Source of the DNA: Olsenella sp. KH3B4
GTDB lineage: Bacteria; Actinomycetota; Coriobacteriia; Coriobacteriales; Atopobiaceae
Direction: 5' to 3'
NCBI GenBank assembly: GCA_900111695.1
Contig: FOHD01000004.1
Location: forward strand, 185,395 to 249,394
Length of the DNA stretch: 64,000 nucleotides
Below the pieces are notes generated by a model that worked only from the letters and a program-made list of their open reading frames with translations, had not been told where the DNA came from and did not search any database. The position numbers were made by a program, and so were the translations under genes. Of the stretch, positions 25,200-33,627 are shown piece by piece. Positions within the stretch are counted from its first letter, which is position 1. Each line of letters opens with the position of its first letter.

Positions 25200-25230
25200 G
25201 GGGCTCTCCGGCATGTTGCCGGGGAGCCCC
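25200..25230 (+). terminator. Terminator after the CocE-like hydrolase
   Basis: GGGGCTCTCCGGCA and TGCCGGGGAGCCCC form a 14-bp stem (one mismatch) around TGT, followed by TTTCC. It lies about 25 nt after the stop. Confidence 0.75.
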
Positions 25231-25415
25231 TTTCCGTGGGGCTCCAACCCGACACCGTGCGTTCGCACAACCCATCTCCCAACCCCGGACGCAGTTTCGT
25301 CTCGTCAGACGAATACCGCGAGAACCCCGCCGCCTACCATCAGGGAGGCATGCGCGGACCGGCAGGGGCCGGCGCTGCGCACCAAGCATCCCACATCCCA
25401 GGAGAGGGGTCTTTC

Positions 25416-26378
25416 ATGGCACAGCACAAGGTAATGGGCATCTGCGCCGGTATGCATGGCGGCAACAGCGAGATCGCGCTCAAGGCGGCGCTCGAGGTCC
25501 TGCGCGACAAGGGCGCGGACTGCGAGCTCATCAATCTGTTCGACTACGACATTCTGCCCTGCACCGGCTGCGAGGGCTGCACCATGCAAATGGGTGCCAT
25601 CGCGCAGGACCCCACCAAGGAGTACAAGGGCTGCGTCCTCAAGGACAAGGACGACGTCGACCGCCTGATTGCCGAGATGCACACCTGCAACGGCGTCCTT
25701 ATCGCCGTCCCCACCTACGACCTCATGCCCAGCTCGCTCTACACCCGCTTTGCCCAGCGCTTCCTTGCCTACGAGCTCTCGTTCCTGCTGCAGATCGGCG
25801 TCGTGAAGGAGAACCCGCACACCGTCGCCGGCCTCATTGCCGTTGGCGGCTCCATGCACGACTGGCAGCCGCTCGCGCTCGAGAGCCTGCAGGCCACCAT
25901 GTTCACCATGTCGCTGCAGGTCGTCGACCGCTACATGATCCAGCGCTCCGCGCGTCCCGGCTCGATGCTCATCTTCCCCGAGCAGGTCGAGCGCTGCCGC
26001 GAGATGGGCGAGCACATCTGGGAGGCCATGGAGACCCCGTTTGACCAGCGCACCTGGCTGGGCGACCCGGATGACGGCGTGTGCCCCAACTGCCACTCGA
26101 GCCTGGTCTACCCCGGTGACAAGCACTGGGACGGCGTCGAGTTCCCGTGGGAGTGCGCCGTGTGCGGTGCCGGCGGCGACCTCGTGGTGGACGAGAAGAC
26201 CGGCAAGCCCAAGCTCAAGATTGCCGAGAACGGCCTGATGCGCGACCGCAACGACGACAAGGCCCGCGCCGAGCACCTGAACGAGATCATCAAGACCCGC
26301 ATCGAGTTCATGCAGAAGAAAGAATCCGTGGTCGACCAGGCCGAGCACTTCCGCAAGCTGAGCTTCCCCACCGTGTAG
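25416..26378 (+). CDS. Iron-sulfur flavoprotein/NADPH-dependent FMN reductase, first copy
   Basis: The 320-residue protein has an N-terminal flavodoxin-like fold with a Gly/Asn-rich phosphate loop (CAGMHGGNSE) and CTGCEGC (Cys49, 52, 55), a compact cysteine motif like that of iron-sulfur flavoproteins. The C-terminal 80 residues add two CxxC pairs (VCPNCHSS, ECAVCGAG) that look like a zinc or rubredoxin-type ribbon. It likely passes electrons between a pyridine nucleotide or ferredoxin and an organic substrate. GGAGAGGGG precedes ATG 25416. It is convergent with PucR copy 1, and a paralogue lies at 41018-41995. Confidence 0.75.
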   Translation: MAQHKVMGICAGMHGGNSEIALKAALEVLRDKGADCELINLFDYDILPCTGCEGCTMQMGAIAQDPTKEYKGCVLKDKDDVDRLIAEMHTCNGVLIAVPTYDLMPSSLYTRFAQRFLAYELSFLLQIGVVKENPHTVAGLIAVGGSMHDWQPLALESLQATMFTMSLQVVDRYMIQRSARPGSMLIFPEQVERCREMGEHIWEAMETPFDQRTWLGDPDDGVCPNCHSSLVYPGDKHWDGVEFPWECAVCGAGGDLVVDEKTGKPKLKIAENGLMRDRNDDKARAEHLNEIIKTRIEFMQKKESVVDQAEHFRKLSFPTV

Positions 26379-26402
26379 CAGGCCTCTTTCGCACGAGAGT
26401 CC

Positions 26403-26439
26403 GCGCCGGGCGCAGGTGCTGCGTCCGGCGCTGTTCTTT
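26403..26439. terminator. Bidirectional terminator between convergent flavoprotein and PucR genes
   Basis: GCGCCGGGCGCAG and CTGCGTCCGGCGC form a 13-bp stem with one mismatch around GTG, followed by TGTTCTTT on the plus strand. Confidence 0.75.
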
Positions 26440-28051
26440 AGTCCCCTTCGGTCCTAAAATCCGCGCGTGTGGTGCTGATGCGCGACGTGAAGAGGTCGAG
26501 GAAGAAGAGGATGCGGTAGGACAGCTGGATCATGAACTGGTCCTCGCCCGAGGAGAGGTTGCACCCAAGAATCTCGCGGATGCGGCCCATGCGGTAGAGC
26601 AGCGTGTTCTTGTGGAGGTTGAGCATCTTCGCCGAGCGCTGGGTGTTGCAGGCGTTCTGCAGGTAGATGAAGAGCGTGTCCATGAGCTCGGTTCCGTGCT
26701 CGCGGTCGTAGCGTGCCAGTCGCATGAGCGAGGGGTGCACAAAGTTGAGCAGGTTGTACTGCGCGTTGGTGAGGTCGAGCATCTGCACGTAGGCATAGTC
26801 GCAGTAGTGGTAGACCTGGCCGTCCTCGAGAAAGACCGAGACCATGCGACCCGCCCTGATGGCGGCGCGTGCCTGCTCGTAGTGGCTCTGGATGTGCGTG
26901 AGGTCCTCGAAGGCGTTGCTCACGCCCACCGAGAGGTCGTTCACGTCGGCGACCTTGTGGAGAAGCTCCTCGGTGTAGGTCCCTAGGCCGGCGTCCTTCT
27001 CGCGAGAGAAGAGCACCACGAGCGCCTTCTCATACGTGGCGTAGATGCTGTTCTGGAGGCAGCCGGTGAGCTGCATGGCAATGGACTCGAGGTCATGCGG
27101 GGCGACGTCTGCGTGGTTGGGGTCGAAGACTGCCACGTAGAGCGCGGGGAGGGGACGAAAGTCCAGCACGCTCAGGCGCCGCGCGGTTACGGCATGGCTG
27201 GGCTGCTCGTCGTTGAGGAGGCTTACCAGGAAGTAGGAGTCCATCTGCCCGCGGCTCGCAACATAGAGGTTGGTCTTTTGCATCTCCTGGGCGACGAAGC
27301 GCCCCAGACGGGCCATGCACTCCACGTCCACCTCGCCGAAGGGATGGTCGCGCTCGATCATCATGGTGTGGGCGATGGTCACCCCGTGCACCACCGAGGG
27401 CGTGACCATGGTGTTTGCCCCAAGGACCTCGTTGTACACCACGATGGGCCGGGCAGACTGCGCACAGCGCTCGGTGATCCGTTCGTGCTCGATGAAGGCA
27501 ACGCCGTCCTCGAGGATAGACTCGTAGTGAAACTCCTGCTCAAGCACTTTGTTGATGCGGTTGGTTGGGTCGAGTCTGCCTTCCACGTGGCGTGCCACGT
27601 AGTGGTAGGCGCTGTCCACAACGACAATGGGGTTGCCCAGGGCGCGCGACGCCTCCTCGATGAGGTACTGGAGGCCGTTGTTTGTGAAGTGGGCGGTGAG
27701 CATGCGACGAACGATGTCCGTCACCTGGATGTCCTCGAGGAAGAATCCCTGGACGTCGTTGTAGCAGGAGAAGGGGTTGAACTCCAGGTGGAGCAACACC
27801 ACGTTGGAGGAGGGGCTCTCGAGATACGTCGCAGGTACCTCCTGACACCCAAAGAGGACGACGTTGAGGATGTCTGCGGGAGGCGTCTCGGGCAGGTGCA
27901 CGTCGTCCGAGAAATACAGGACATTGGGGTGGGTGCGCCTCGTTGAGGGGGTGAGGAAGCAGATGTTGTCGATGTTGACCTCTGGGTCACGGAGCTTCCT
28001 CAGGGCAACGGATCCCTCGGGCAGGCGCTTGAGCAGCTCTTTGAGTTCCAC
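26438..28051 (-). CDS. PucR-family transcriptional regulator, copy 1
   Basis: The 537-residue protein has an N-terminal ligand-sensing region, a central GGDEF-like or GAF-like segment, and a C-terminal PucR helix-turn-helix (HTH_30) with CNTQRSAKMLNLHKNTLLYR. Such proteins control catabolic operons in response to small molecules. GTG 28051 is chosen because GAAGGA lies 7 nt upstream; ATGs further upstream give an unlikely N-terminus. It is divergent from the TetR gene at 28202, leaving a 150-bp shared control region. A paralogue sits at 39300, also next to an iron-sulfur flavoprotein gene. Confidence 0.83.
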   Translation of the reverse strand: MELKELLKRLPEGSVALRKLRDPEVNIDNICFLTPSTRRTHPNVLYFSDDVHLPETPPADILNVVLFGCQEVPATYLESPSSNVVLLHLEFNPFSCYNDVQGFFLEDIQVTDIVRRMLTAHFTNNGLQYLIEEASRALGNPIVVVDSAYHYVARHVEGRLDPTNRINKVLEQEFHYESILEDGVAFIEHERITERCAQSARPIVVYNEVLGANTMVTPSVVHGVTIAHTMMIERDHPFGEVDVECMARLGRFVAQEMQKTNLYVASRGQMDSYFLVSLLNDEQPSHAVTARRLSVLDFRPLPALYVAVFDPNHADVAPHDLESIAMQLTGCLQNSIYATYEKALVVLFSREKDAGLGTYTEELLHKVADVNDLSVGVSNAFEDLTHIQSHYEQARAAIRAGRMVSVFLEDGQVYHYCDYAYVQMLDLTNAQYNLLNFVHPSLMRLARYDREHGTELMDTLFIYLQNACNTQRSAKMLNLHKNTLLYRMGRIREILGCNLSSGEDQFMIQLSYRILFFLDLFTSRISTTRADFRTEGD

Positions 28052-28201
28052 GGCTAGGTCCTTCTTGTCGTATGTGCAAGTACACAAAATAATAGGGGAA
28101 TGTCGTCTCGCACGTTGGTCTCGCGCGGGCGGGCGGCAGGGCCACCATCGTTTATAGTTCAGCATATGCGCAGGAAGCGGTAGCATTCGGGAGGTGCGCG
28201 G

Positions 28202-28822
28202 GTGAAGCGGGGCACTGAGAGGAAAGCCAGGAAAAGCGTCGAGGAGAGAATCGAGGAGGCAGTCTTCTGCCTCATGGAGTCAACCGACATCCCCGACATC
28301 AAGGTGGCTGACGTGGTGCGTCTGGCTGGTGTCTCGCGCTCGACCTTCTACCGGCACTTCGATGGCGTCGAGGACGTGGTGAAGCAGTTCGAGGCAGGTC
28401 TTCTCGACACCATGCGGACGATCAACAACACGGCGCTGGGGGTGCAGTTCGACAAGGCCGAGCTTAAGCCCACGCATTCGATGGTTGCCCGTATGGAGGT
28501 GCTTCGCAAGAACCGCGACAAGATCGTGGCGCTCAACAGCGACCACGGCGATCCCGTCTTTCAGCATAGGGCGACCATGCTCATGCACGAGTACTTTCGC
28601 ATTCGCCTGCAGGGGGTTGGCGGCTCCGAGCTCCATCGCGACCTGTACCTCTCGTTTGTGATAGCTGGCCACAACAACCTCATCCAGTACTGGCTCGAGA
28701 AGCGTCCGGAGATCCCGCCCACCGAGGTCGCCGCCATGCTCAACCGCATGTACTACTCGCCGCTCTTTATCGACGAGAAGACCGCGCTCGAGCTTCCCGA
28801 AGACCCGTTCGCCCGCTTGTAG
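28202..28822 (+). CDS. TetR-family transcriptional regulator
   Basis: The 206-residue protein has an N-terminal TetR helix-turn-helix with IKVADVVRLAGVSRSTFYRH, then a helical ligand-binding domain with a hydrophobic C-terminal half. The start is GTG 28202, with GGGAGG about 8 nt upstream. It faces away from PucR copy 1 and lies upstream of the thiolase operon, so it probably represses that operon or itself. Dyads at 29000-29038 are candidate binding sites. A weak promoter (TTCAGC, 17 nt, TAGCAT ending near 28190) may drive it. Confidence 0.88.
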   Translation: MKRGTERKARKSVEERIEEAVFCLMESTDIPDIKVADVVRLAGVSRSTFYRHFDGVEDVVKQFEAGLLDTMRTINNTALGVQFDKAELKPTHSMVARMEVLRKNRDKIVALNSDHGDPVFQHRATMLMHEYFRIRLQGVGGSELHRDLYLSFVIAGHNNLIQYWLEKRPEIPPTEVAAMLNRMYYSPLFIDEKTALELPEDPFARL

Positions 28823-28832
28823 GGGCCGCTTG

Positions 28833-28863
28833 CCGGGGGTCTGGCGCGCTCTTGGTCCCCGGG
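28833..28863 (+). terminator. Hairpin after the TetR gene
   Basis: CCGGGGG and CCCCGGG pair over a GC-rich loop (about 28833-28863), 15 nt after the TetR stop. No T-tract follows, so function as a terminator is tentative. Confidence 0.4.
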
Positions 28864-28999
28864 AGATAGCGTAGCTCGAACAACCCATCTACCAGCGCGT
28901 TTATGCGCACGCCCAAAAGTGCGCACCTATGGCATTCCGTTCTTTGGACATCGCAAACAACTGGCCTTTTCCTGCGAAAAGAAACATATACCTCGTCTG

Positions 29000-29038
29000 T
29001 GTCCCACATTGCGGGACATGGTGTGTGGTTATGTCCCG
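29000..29038. promoter_or_regulatory. Triple half-site operator upstream of the thiolase operon
   Basis: TGTCCCACATTGCGGGACA (29000-29018) is a dyad with TGTCCC/GGGACA arms. The second arm also pairs, as CGGGACAT, with ATGTCCCG at 29031-29038. Two overlapping dyads therefore share one half-site, about 80-115 nt before the thiolase start. The TetR regulator just upstream is the obvious candidate to bind here. Confidence 0.5.
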
Positions 29039-29116
29039 TCTAGCAGGCTGCGTGCCCCATATCCTGTGCTCGTACGCAGTGAGAGCTCTGCACACACGAG
29101 CAAAGGAGTGATCGTC

Positions 29117-30403
29117 TTGGTCAAGCTTGGCAAGCAGGCGCGCAGCGTGTCCATCGTGGGCGTGGGCTGCACTCCCTTCAAGAACTTCGAGGACCATCCC
29201 CAGACGAAGGGCATGAGCGAGGGCGATGCCTTTGGCTATGCCGCGCTGGAGGCCATCCAGGACGCGGGTCTCGAGCCGCGCGACATCCAGTACTTCTACC
29301 ACGGCGCCGCCAACCCCTTCATGATTGGCGACTCGCTCACGCCCAACATGCAGGTCGCTGATTGGTTTGGCGTCCGCGGCATTGGCTCGGTTCACCACTC
29401 TGAGGCGTGCTGCACGGGCTACGTCGCCCTGCAGGAGGCCGTGCAGGCGGTTGCCTCGGGCACCTACGACGTGGTGCTCTCGGGTGCCGTCGACCTTGCG
29501 GCGTCCCTTCCGGTGGTCGACGCGCCAGGCTGCTTCCGCCGCGACTTCCCGCTCTCCGAGATGCTGCCCTCGATCCCCAAGGTCTACGACCGCGCCTACG
29601 GCCGCCCGTTTGACTCCGCGTTTGGCATCTCGTTCGACAACTGGATCAACAAGTACCGCTGGGAGTACGACCTCTCGGCGGAGCAGATCGACGACGCCCT
29701 CAACGGCGTGTCCAAGTCCCTGAGGCGCGATGCCGTGCTCAACCCCCTGGCCTTCTCGACAAAGACCTTCGACGAACTGGCCAAGGAGAACGACCTTCCT
29801 GACGCCGACGCCTACCTCAAGAGCTTTGGCAACCCCAAGGTCACGCAGTACCTGCGCGTGACCGGCTTCGAGATCAAGTGCGACGGCGCCGCCGCCCTGG
29901 TGGTCATGCCCACTGACATGGCTGTCGCGCGCGGACTCGACCACAAGGTGATTGACGTCCTGGGTACCGGTGCCGCCGCCTTCGAGGGAGCCACGCCGGA
30001 CAACGAGTACAACGGCACGAAGGCTGGTGCCGAGCAGGTCTACGAGCTCACGGGCGTGAGCCCCGACGAACTCGACCTTCTCTTTGTGAACGACTTCTTC
30101 CTGGCAGGCGACATCGTGGCGGCCGAGGAGGTTGGCTACATCCCGCGCGGCGAGGCGTGGCAGTACGCCATCGACGGCCGCATGGGCTTCGATGGCGACA
30201 AGCCCATCAACACGCATGGTGGCCGCTGCAACTTTGGTCACGCACATGGCGCCTCCGGCGTTGCGGACGTCGTCGAGGCCGTCAAGCAGATGCGCGGGGA
30301 GGCCGGCGCCACGCAGATGCCCAAGGTCCCCCAGACCACGTTCCTGCGCGGCTTTGGCGGTGGCCAGAACATCCGCTGCCAGATCCTTCGCACCCACGAC
30401 TAG
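29117..30403 (+). CDS. Thiolase-fold acyltransferase (SCP-x/acetyl-CoA acetyltransferase type)
   Basis: The 428-residue protein has the two-domain thiolase fold. The reactive Cys lies in EACCTGYVAL (Cys98), and the C-terminal NTHGGRCNFGHAHGASG block provides the catalytic His residues. Thiolases cleave or form beta-ketoacyl thioesters with CoA; some act with carrier proteins or as aldolases. The next gene encodes a DUF35 zinc-ribbon partner, a common pairing needed for activity in this subgroup. A TTG start at 29117 is chosen because AAAGGAG lies 8 nt upstream. It opens an operon reaching at least to the acyl kinase at 33418. Confidence 0.85.
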   Translation: MVKLGKQARSVSIVGVGCTPFKNFEDHPQTKGMSEGDAFGYAALEAIQDAGLEPRDIQYFYHGAANPFMIGDSLTPNMQVADWFGVRGIGSVHHSEACCTGYVALQEAVQAVASGTYDVVLSGAVDLAASLPVVDAPGCFRRDFPLSEMLPSIPKVYDRAYGRPFDSAFGISFDNWINKYRWEYDLSAEQIDDALNGVSKSLRRDAVLNPLAFSTKTFDELAKENDLPDADAYLKSFGNPKVTQYLRVTGFEIKCDGAAALVVMPTDMAVARGLDHKVIDVLGTGAAAFEGATPDNEYNGTKAGAEQVYELTGVSPDELDLLFVNDFFLAGDIVAAEEVGYIPRGEAWQYAIDGRMGFDGDKPINTHGGRCNFGHAHGASGVADVVEAVKQMRGEAGATQMPKVPQTTFLRGFGGGQNIRCQILRTHD

Positions 30404-30441
30404 CGCTCGGCGCACGCCAAGCAACCAAGAGGAGGTACACG

Positions 30442-30909
30442 ATGCTTCTTGAAGACATGGAGCCAATCGTCAAGAGGTTCTACGACGGCGTTGCCGAGGG
30501 GAAGCTCCTTGGCCGCAAGTGCGCCGAGTGCGGTGCCATCGAGTTCCCGCCGCACCTGGGCTGCAACGCCTGTGGCTACCACAAGACCGAGTGGGTCGAG
30601 CTCTCCGGCCACGGCACCCTCGAGTCCTTCGTGGTGCCCGGCATCCAGAACGACAAGCCCTACCTCAAGGAGATTGAGCCCTACGGCTACGGCAAGGTGA
30701 AGCTCGACGAGGGCGTGGAGTACTCGTTCGTGGTCTTCTGCGGCAAGAAGAAGGTCGTCAAGGGCCTGCAGGAGCGTCTCTACAAGAACCACGAGACCAT
30801 AGGGGTCCACTTCAAGCCCATCAAGCGCCTCGTGCCCGAGAAGGAGGGCTCGGACGTGATGGTCGAGTGGTGGGAGCCCTGCTTCGAGCTGGACGAGGTT
30901 GCGCAGTAA
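30442..30909 (+). CDS. DUF35 zinc-ribbon/OB-fold acyl-CoA-binding partner of thiolase
   Basis: The 155-residue protein has an N-terminal rubredoxin-like zinc ribbon (CAECG and CNACG) and a C-terminal OB fold. DUF35 proteins bind CoA thioesters and associate with thiolase-fold enzymes (for example PhlB, or the archaeal HMG-CoA pathway complex). AGAGGAGGT precedes ATG 30442. The tight spacing between thiolase and acyl carrier protein genes suggests a complex. Substrate unknown. Confidence 0.85.
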   Translation: MLLEDMEPIVKRFYDGVAEGKLLGRKCAECGAIEFPPHLGCNACGYHKTEWVELSGHGTLESFVVPGIQNDKPYLKEIEPYGYGKVKLDEGVEYSFVVFCGKKKVVKGLQERLYKNHETIGVHFKPIKRLVPEKEGSDVMVEWWEPCFELDEVAQ

Positions 30910-30964
30910 GGCCCCCAGGGCAGTACCGCGCATCAAACACACAACAAATCGAAAGGAAACAACC

Positions 30965-31204
30965 ATGGACAGGAACGAACTTCTCGCAACTCTCGCTGGC
31001 CTCGCCAAGGAGGCCTACAAGACCGACGTCGACATCACGCCCGACACCACCTTCGACGAGCTGGGCAAGGGTTCCATGAAGATGATCGCCCTCACCTCGA
31101 TGATCGAGAACGAGCTCGACGCCGAGGTCACCGTCTCCGAGATCATGAACATGAAGACCTTCGGCGAGCTCGTCGACCGTGTTGCCGAGGAGGTCGAGGA
31201 GTAG
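30965..31204 (+). CDS. Acyl carrier protein-like protein (second copy)
   Basis: The 79-residue acidic carrier protein has its attachment site in DELGKGSMKM (Ser37), again not the standard DSL. It lies between DUF35 and phosphate acyltransferase genes, which suggests that the thiolase product or substrate is held on this carrier. GAAAGGAAAC precedes the ATG. It is only distantly similar to the first carrier protein at 22996. Confidence 0.82.
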   Translation: MDRNELLATLAGLAKEAYKTDVDITPDTTFDELGKGSMKMIALTSMIENELDAEVTVSEIMNMKTFGELVDRVAEEVEE

Positions 31205-31292
31205 CACCCAGCGCTTCTCGCACGCAGCACTGCCAGGAAACCCCGGGGCGGCTCCTTCTGGGGCCGCCCCTCTCTACTTACGGGAGAGACAC

Positions 31293-32300
31293 ATGAACCT
31301 CATGGATGCCATGCGCGAACGCGCCAAGGCAGACGTCCAGCGCGTTGCCTTCTTCGAGGGCGAGAACCCCACCATGATCAAGGCGGTGGCGGAGCTCACC
31401 GCAGAGGGCCTTGCCACGTGCACCGTGGTTGGCGATGCCGAGGCGATCAGGAAAAACGCTGACGAGCAGGGCGTGAGCCTTGCGGGCGTGGAGCTTGTCG
31501 ACCTTGCCGACGAGGAGGCCAACGAGGCCATAGCCCAGCGCTTCGAGGTGCTTCCCAGCTGCCGCTGGAGGGCAAAGGGCGTGCGTCGCCGCGTGACGCG
31601 TCCCATGGAGCGCGCCCTCATGATGCAGGCGCTCGGCGACGTGGACATCACCTTTGGCGGCATCGACTGCCCCACCGGCGACGTCATCCTGGGAGGCCAG
31701 GAGATCATCGGCCTCGCGGACGGCATCGACACCGTCTCGTCCATGGGCATCTTCGACATCCCCGGATACCAGGGCTCGGATGGCCAGCTTCTGGGTTTTG
31801 GCGACTCTGCGGTGTGCCAGAACCCCACGCCCGAGCAGGAGGCGTCCATCGCCATCTCCGCCTGTGACACCTGGAGCGCCCTCACCGGCCGAGAGGCGCG
31901 CTGCGCGCTGCTCTCCTTCTCGACCGACGGCTCCGGAGCGGGCGAGATGGTCCAGAAGGTGCGCGACGCCCGCGACATCGCCCGCGAGCGCCGCCCTGAC
32001 CTCAAGATCGACGGCGAGTTCCAGCTCGACGCCGCCCTGCGCCCGGAGGTCGCCGCCCACAAGGTCCATCGCGAGAGCGACGTTGCCGGCAGGGCGAACG
32101 TCATCATCTGGCCAGACCTCAACGTGGGCAACGTGGGCGTGAAGCTCGTGCAGATGTTCGGCCACGCAGACGCGTATGGTCCCATGCTCCAGGGCTTCAA
32201 GAAGATCGTCTGCGACTGCTCGAGGAGTGCCCCCGTGTCCGAGATCGTGGGCAACGTCGTGATGTCCTGCGTTCGCTCGCAGTGCCTGGAGGGGGAGTAG
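31293..32300 (+). CDS. Phosphate acyltransferase (Pta/Ptb family), copy 1
   Basis: The 335-residue protein belongs to the phosphate acetyl/butyryltransferase family. It exchanges the CoA (or carrier) group of an acyl thioester for phosphate, giving acyl phosphate. The phosphate-site block LLSFSTDGSGAGE and the C-terminal KIDGEFQLDAALRPEV are visible. It is followed 2 bp later by an acyl kinase gene, the classic pair for making ATP from acyl-CoA. Acyl chain length cannot be told from sequence. A close paralogue is at 37721-38716. Confidence 0.84.
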   Translation: MNLMDAMRERAKADVQRVAFFEGENPTMIKAVAELTAEGLATCTVVGDAEAIRKNADEQGVSLAGVELVDLADEEANEAIAQRFEVLPSCRWRAKGVRRRVTRPMERALMMQALGDVDITFGGIDCPTGDVILGGQEIIGLADGIDTVSSMGIFDIPGYQGSDGQLLGFGDSAVCQNPTPEQEASIAISACDTWSALTGREARCALLSFSTDGSGAGEMVQKVRDARDIARERRPDLKIDGEFQLDAALRPEVAAHKVHRESDVAGRANVIIWPDLNVGNVGVKLVQMFGHADAYGPMLQGFKKIVCDCSRSAPVSEIVGNVVMSCVRSQCLEGE

Positions 32301-32302
32301 CC

Positions 32303-33418
32303 ATGGCTGAGAAGAACTACCGTATCTTGGTCATCAATCCCGGGTCCACCTCGACCAAGGTGGGTCTCTTCGAGGGCGATGCCTGTGTCTTCTCGGCAAA
32401 CGTCGCCCACGACGCGCAGAAGCTCAAGGAGATCGGTGACGTCTCGGCCCAGCTGCCGTACCGACGCGACATGATCCTCGACATTCTCGACCAGAACAAG
32501 GTCGACCTTGCGGGGATGGACGCGTTCGTCGGCCGCGGCGGAGGGCTCATGCCCTGCGAGGGCGGCGTCTATCAGATTGAGGAGAAGCTCCTCCACGACG
32601 CGCGGATCGGAGCCAACGGGGTGCAGCACCCCGCCCAGCTGGGAAGCCAGCTCGCCCACGAGTTCGCGCGCTTCTCGGGCAACAAGCCTGCCTTTGTGGT
32701 GAACCCGCCCGACACCGACGAGCTCTGCGACGATGCGCGCATGACGGGCATCAGGGGCGTCTACCGCAACGTCCACCTTCACGCGCTCAACCTCAAGGAG
32801 ACGGCCATCCGGCATGCCGCAACGCTTGGAAAGCGCTACGAGGACTGCGACTTCATCGTGTGCCACATTGGGGGAGGAATCTCCATCTCCGCGCACAAGC
32901 ACGGGCGCATGATTGACGGCTACGACATCGTGGGCGGTGAGGGTCCCATGACCCCCACGCGCTGCGGCGCGGTTCCGGTGATCGAAGCGTTTGCCTACCT
33001 CGAGGAGCACGGGATCAACACCACGAGGAGACTGTGCCAGCGCAGCGGCGGCTTTGCCGACCTCCTGGGCACCTCCGACGCCCTTGAGGTGTGCCGTCGC
33101 GCGGAGGCCGGCGACGAGGCAGCGTCACGTGCCTGGAGTGCCATGGAGTACCAGATCGTGAAGTACATCGCCTCGATGGCAGGCGTGCTCCACGGTCATG
33201 TGGACGGCATCCTTCTTGGCGGCGGCATGGTGCACAACCAGGGGCTCGTTGACTACATCCGGGAGGGTTGCGGCTGGATTGCCCCCGTTACGGCATACCC
33301 GGGCGAGTTCGAGCTGGAGGCCATGGCGGCGGGCGCTGTCCGCGCCCTCTCCGGCAAGGAAGAGGTAAGGCACTATACCGGACGCCCGGTCTTCTCGGGC
33401 TTTGCGTGCTTCGAGTAG
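32303..33418 (+). CDS. Butyrate kinase-family acyl kinase, copy 1
   Basis: The 371-residue protein is of the ASKHA acyl kinase type (Buk). It converts acyl phosphate and ADP to free acid and ATP. The phosphate loop NPGSTSTKVGLFEG lies near residue 13, HIGGGISISAHKHGRMID in the middle, and DGILLGGGMVHNQ late. It is just downstream of phosphate acyltransferase copy 1 (GGAGGGGGAG precedes ATG 32303). The pair is the energy-conserving end of a fermentation. Acetate, butyrate or branched-acid use is undecided. Confidence 0.88.
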   Translation: MAEKNYRILVINPGSTSTKVGLFEGDACVFSANVAHDAQKLKEIGDVSAQLPYRRDMILDILDQNKVDLAGMDAFVGRGGGLMPCEGGVYQIEEKLLHDARIGANGVQHPAQLGSQLAHEFARFSGNKPAFVVNPPDTDELCDDARMTGIRGVYRNVHLHALNLKETAIRHAATLGKRYEDCDFIVCHIGGGISISAHKHGRMIDGYDIVGGEGPMTPTRCGAVPVIEAFAYLEEHGINTTRRLCQRSGGFADLLGTSDALEVCRRAEAGDEAASRAWSAMEYQIVKYIASMAGVLHGHVDGILLGGGMVHNQGLVDYIREGCGWIAPVTAYPGEFELEAMAAGAVRALSGKEEVRHYTGRPVFSGFACFE

Positions 33419-33550
33419 GGATGCGAGTCTGTCTTGACGGGGGTCTTCTCGCTTCGTGCGATAGCACATAAAGTCGTCACATATCGACGAAAGCTTGTGC
33501 TAAGAGCCATAGGACGCTGGGGGTCCTCCTAATAGCATAAAGGGCATCGG

Positions 33551-33585
33551 GCGGCGCGCGGGAATGCCTCGTGCGCCGCATTTTG
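33551..33585 (+). terminator. Terminator after acyl kinase copy 1
   Basis: GCGGCGCGCG and CGTGCGCCGC form a stem (one mismatch) with a short loop, then ATTTTGT. It ends the thiolase operon. Confidence 0.7.
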
Positions 33586-33591
33586 TACCTT

Positions 33592-33605
33592 TGGGCATAT
33601 GCCCA
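33592..33605. promoter_or_regulatory. 14-bp perfect palindrome before the small membrane protein gene
   Basis: TGGGCATATGCCCA lies 22 nt upstream of the ATG of the 169-residue membrane protein. It could be an operator or part of the 5' untranslated region. Confidence 0.4.
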
Positions 33606-33627
33606 GCGTCTAGGGAAGGAATCACTC

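Noticed and set aside
25200-25230. Further REP copy after the CocE-like gene
   Set aside because: The stem contains CCGGCA/TGCCGGGGAG but lacks the GGGATT ends and the GGAATCCC loop; a plain terminator explains it.
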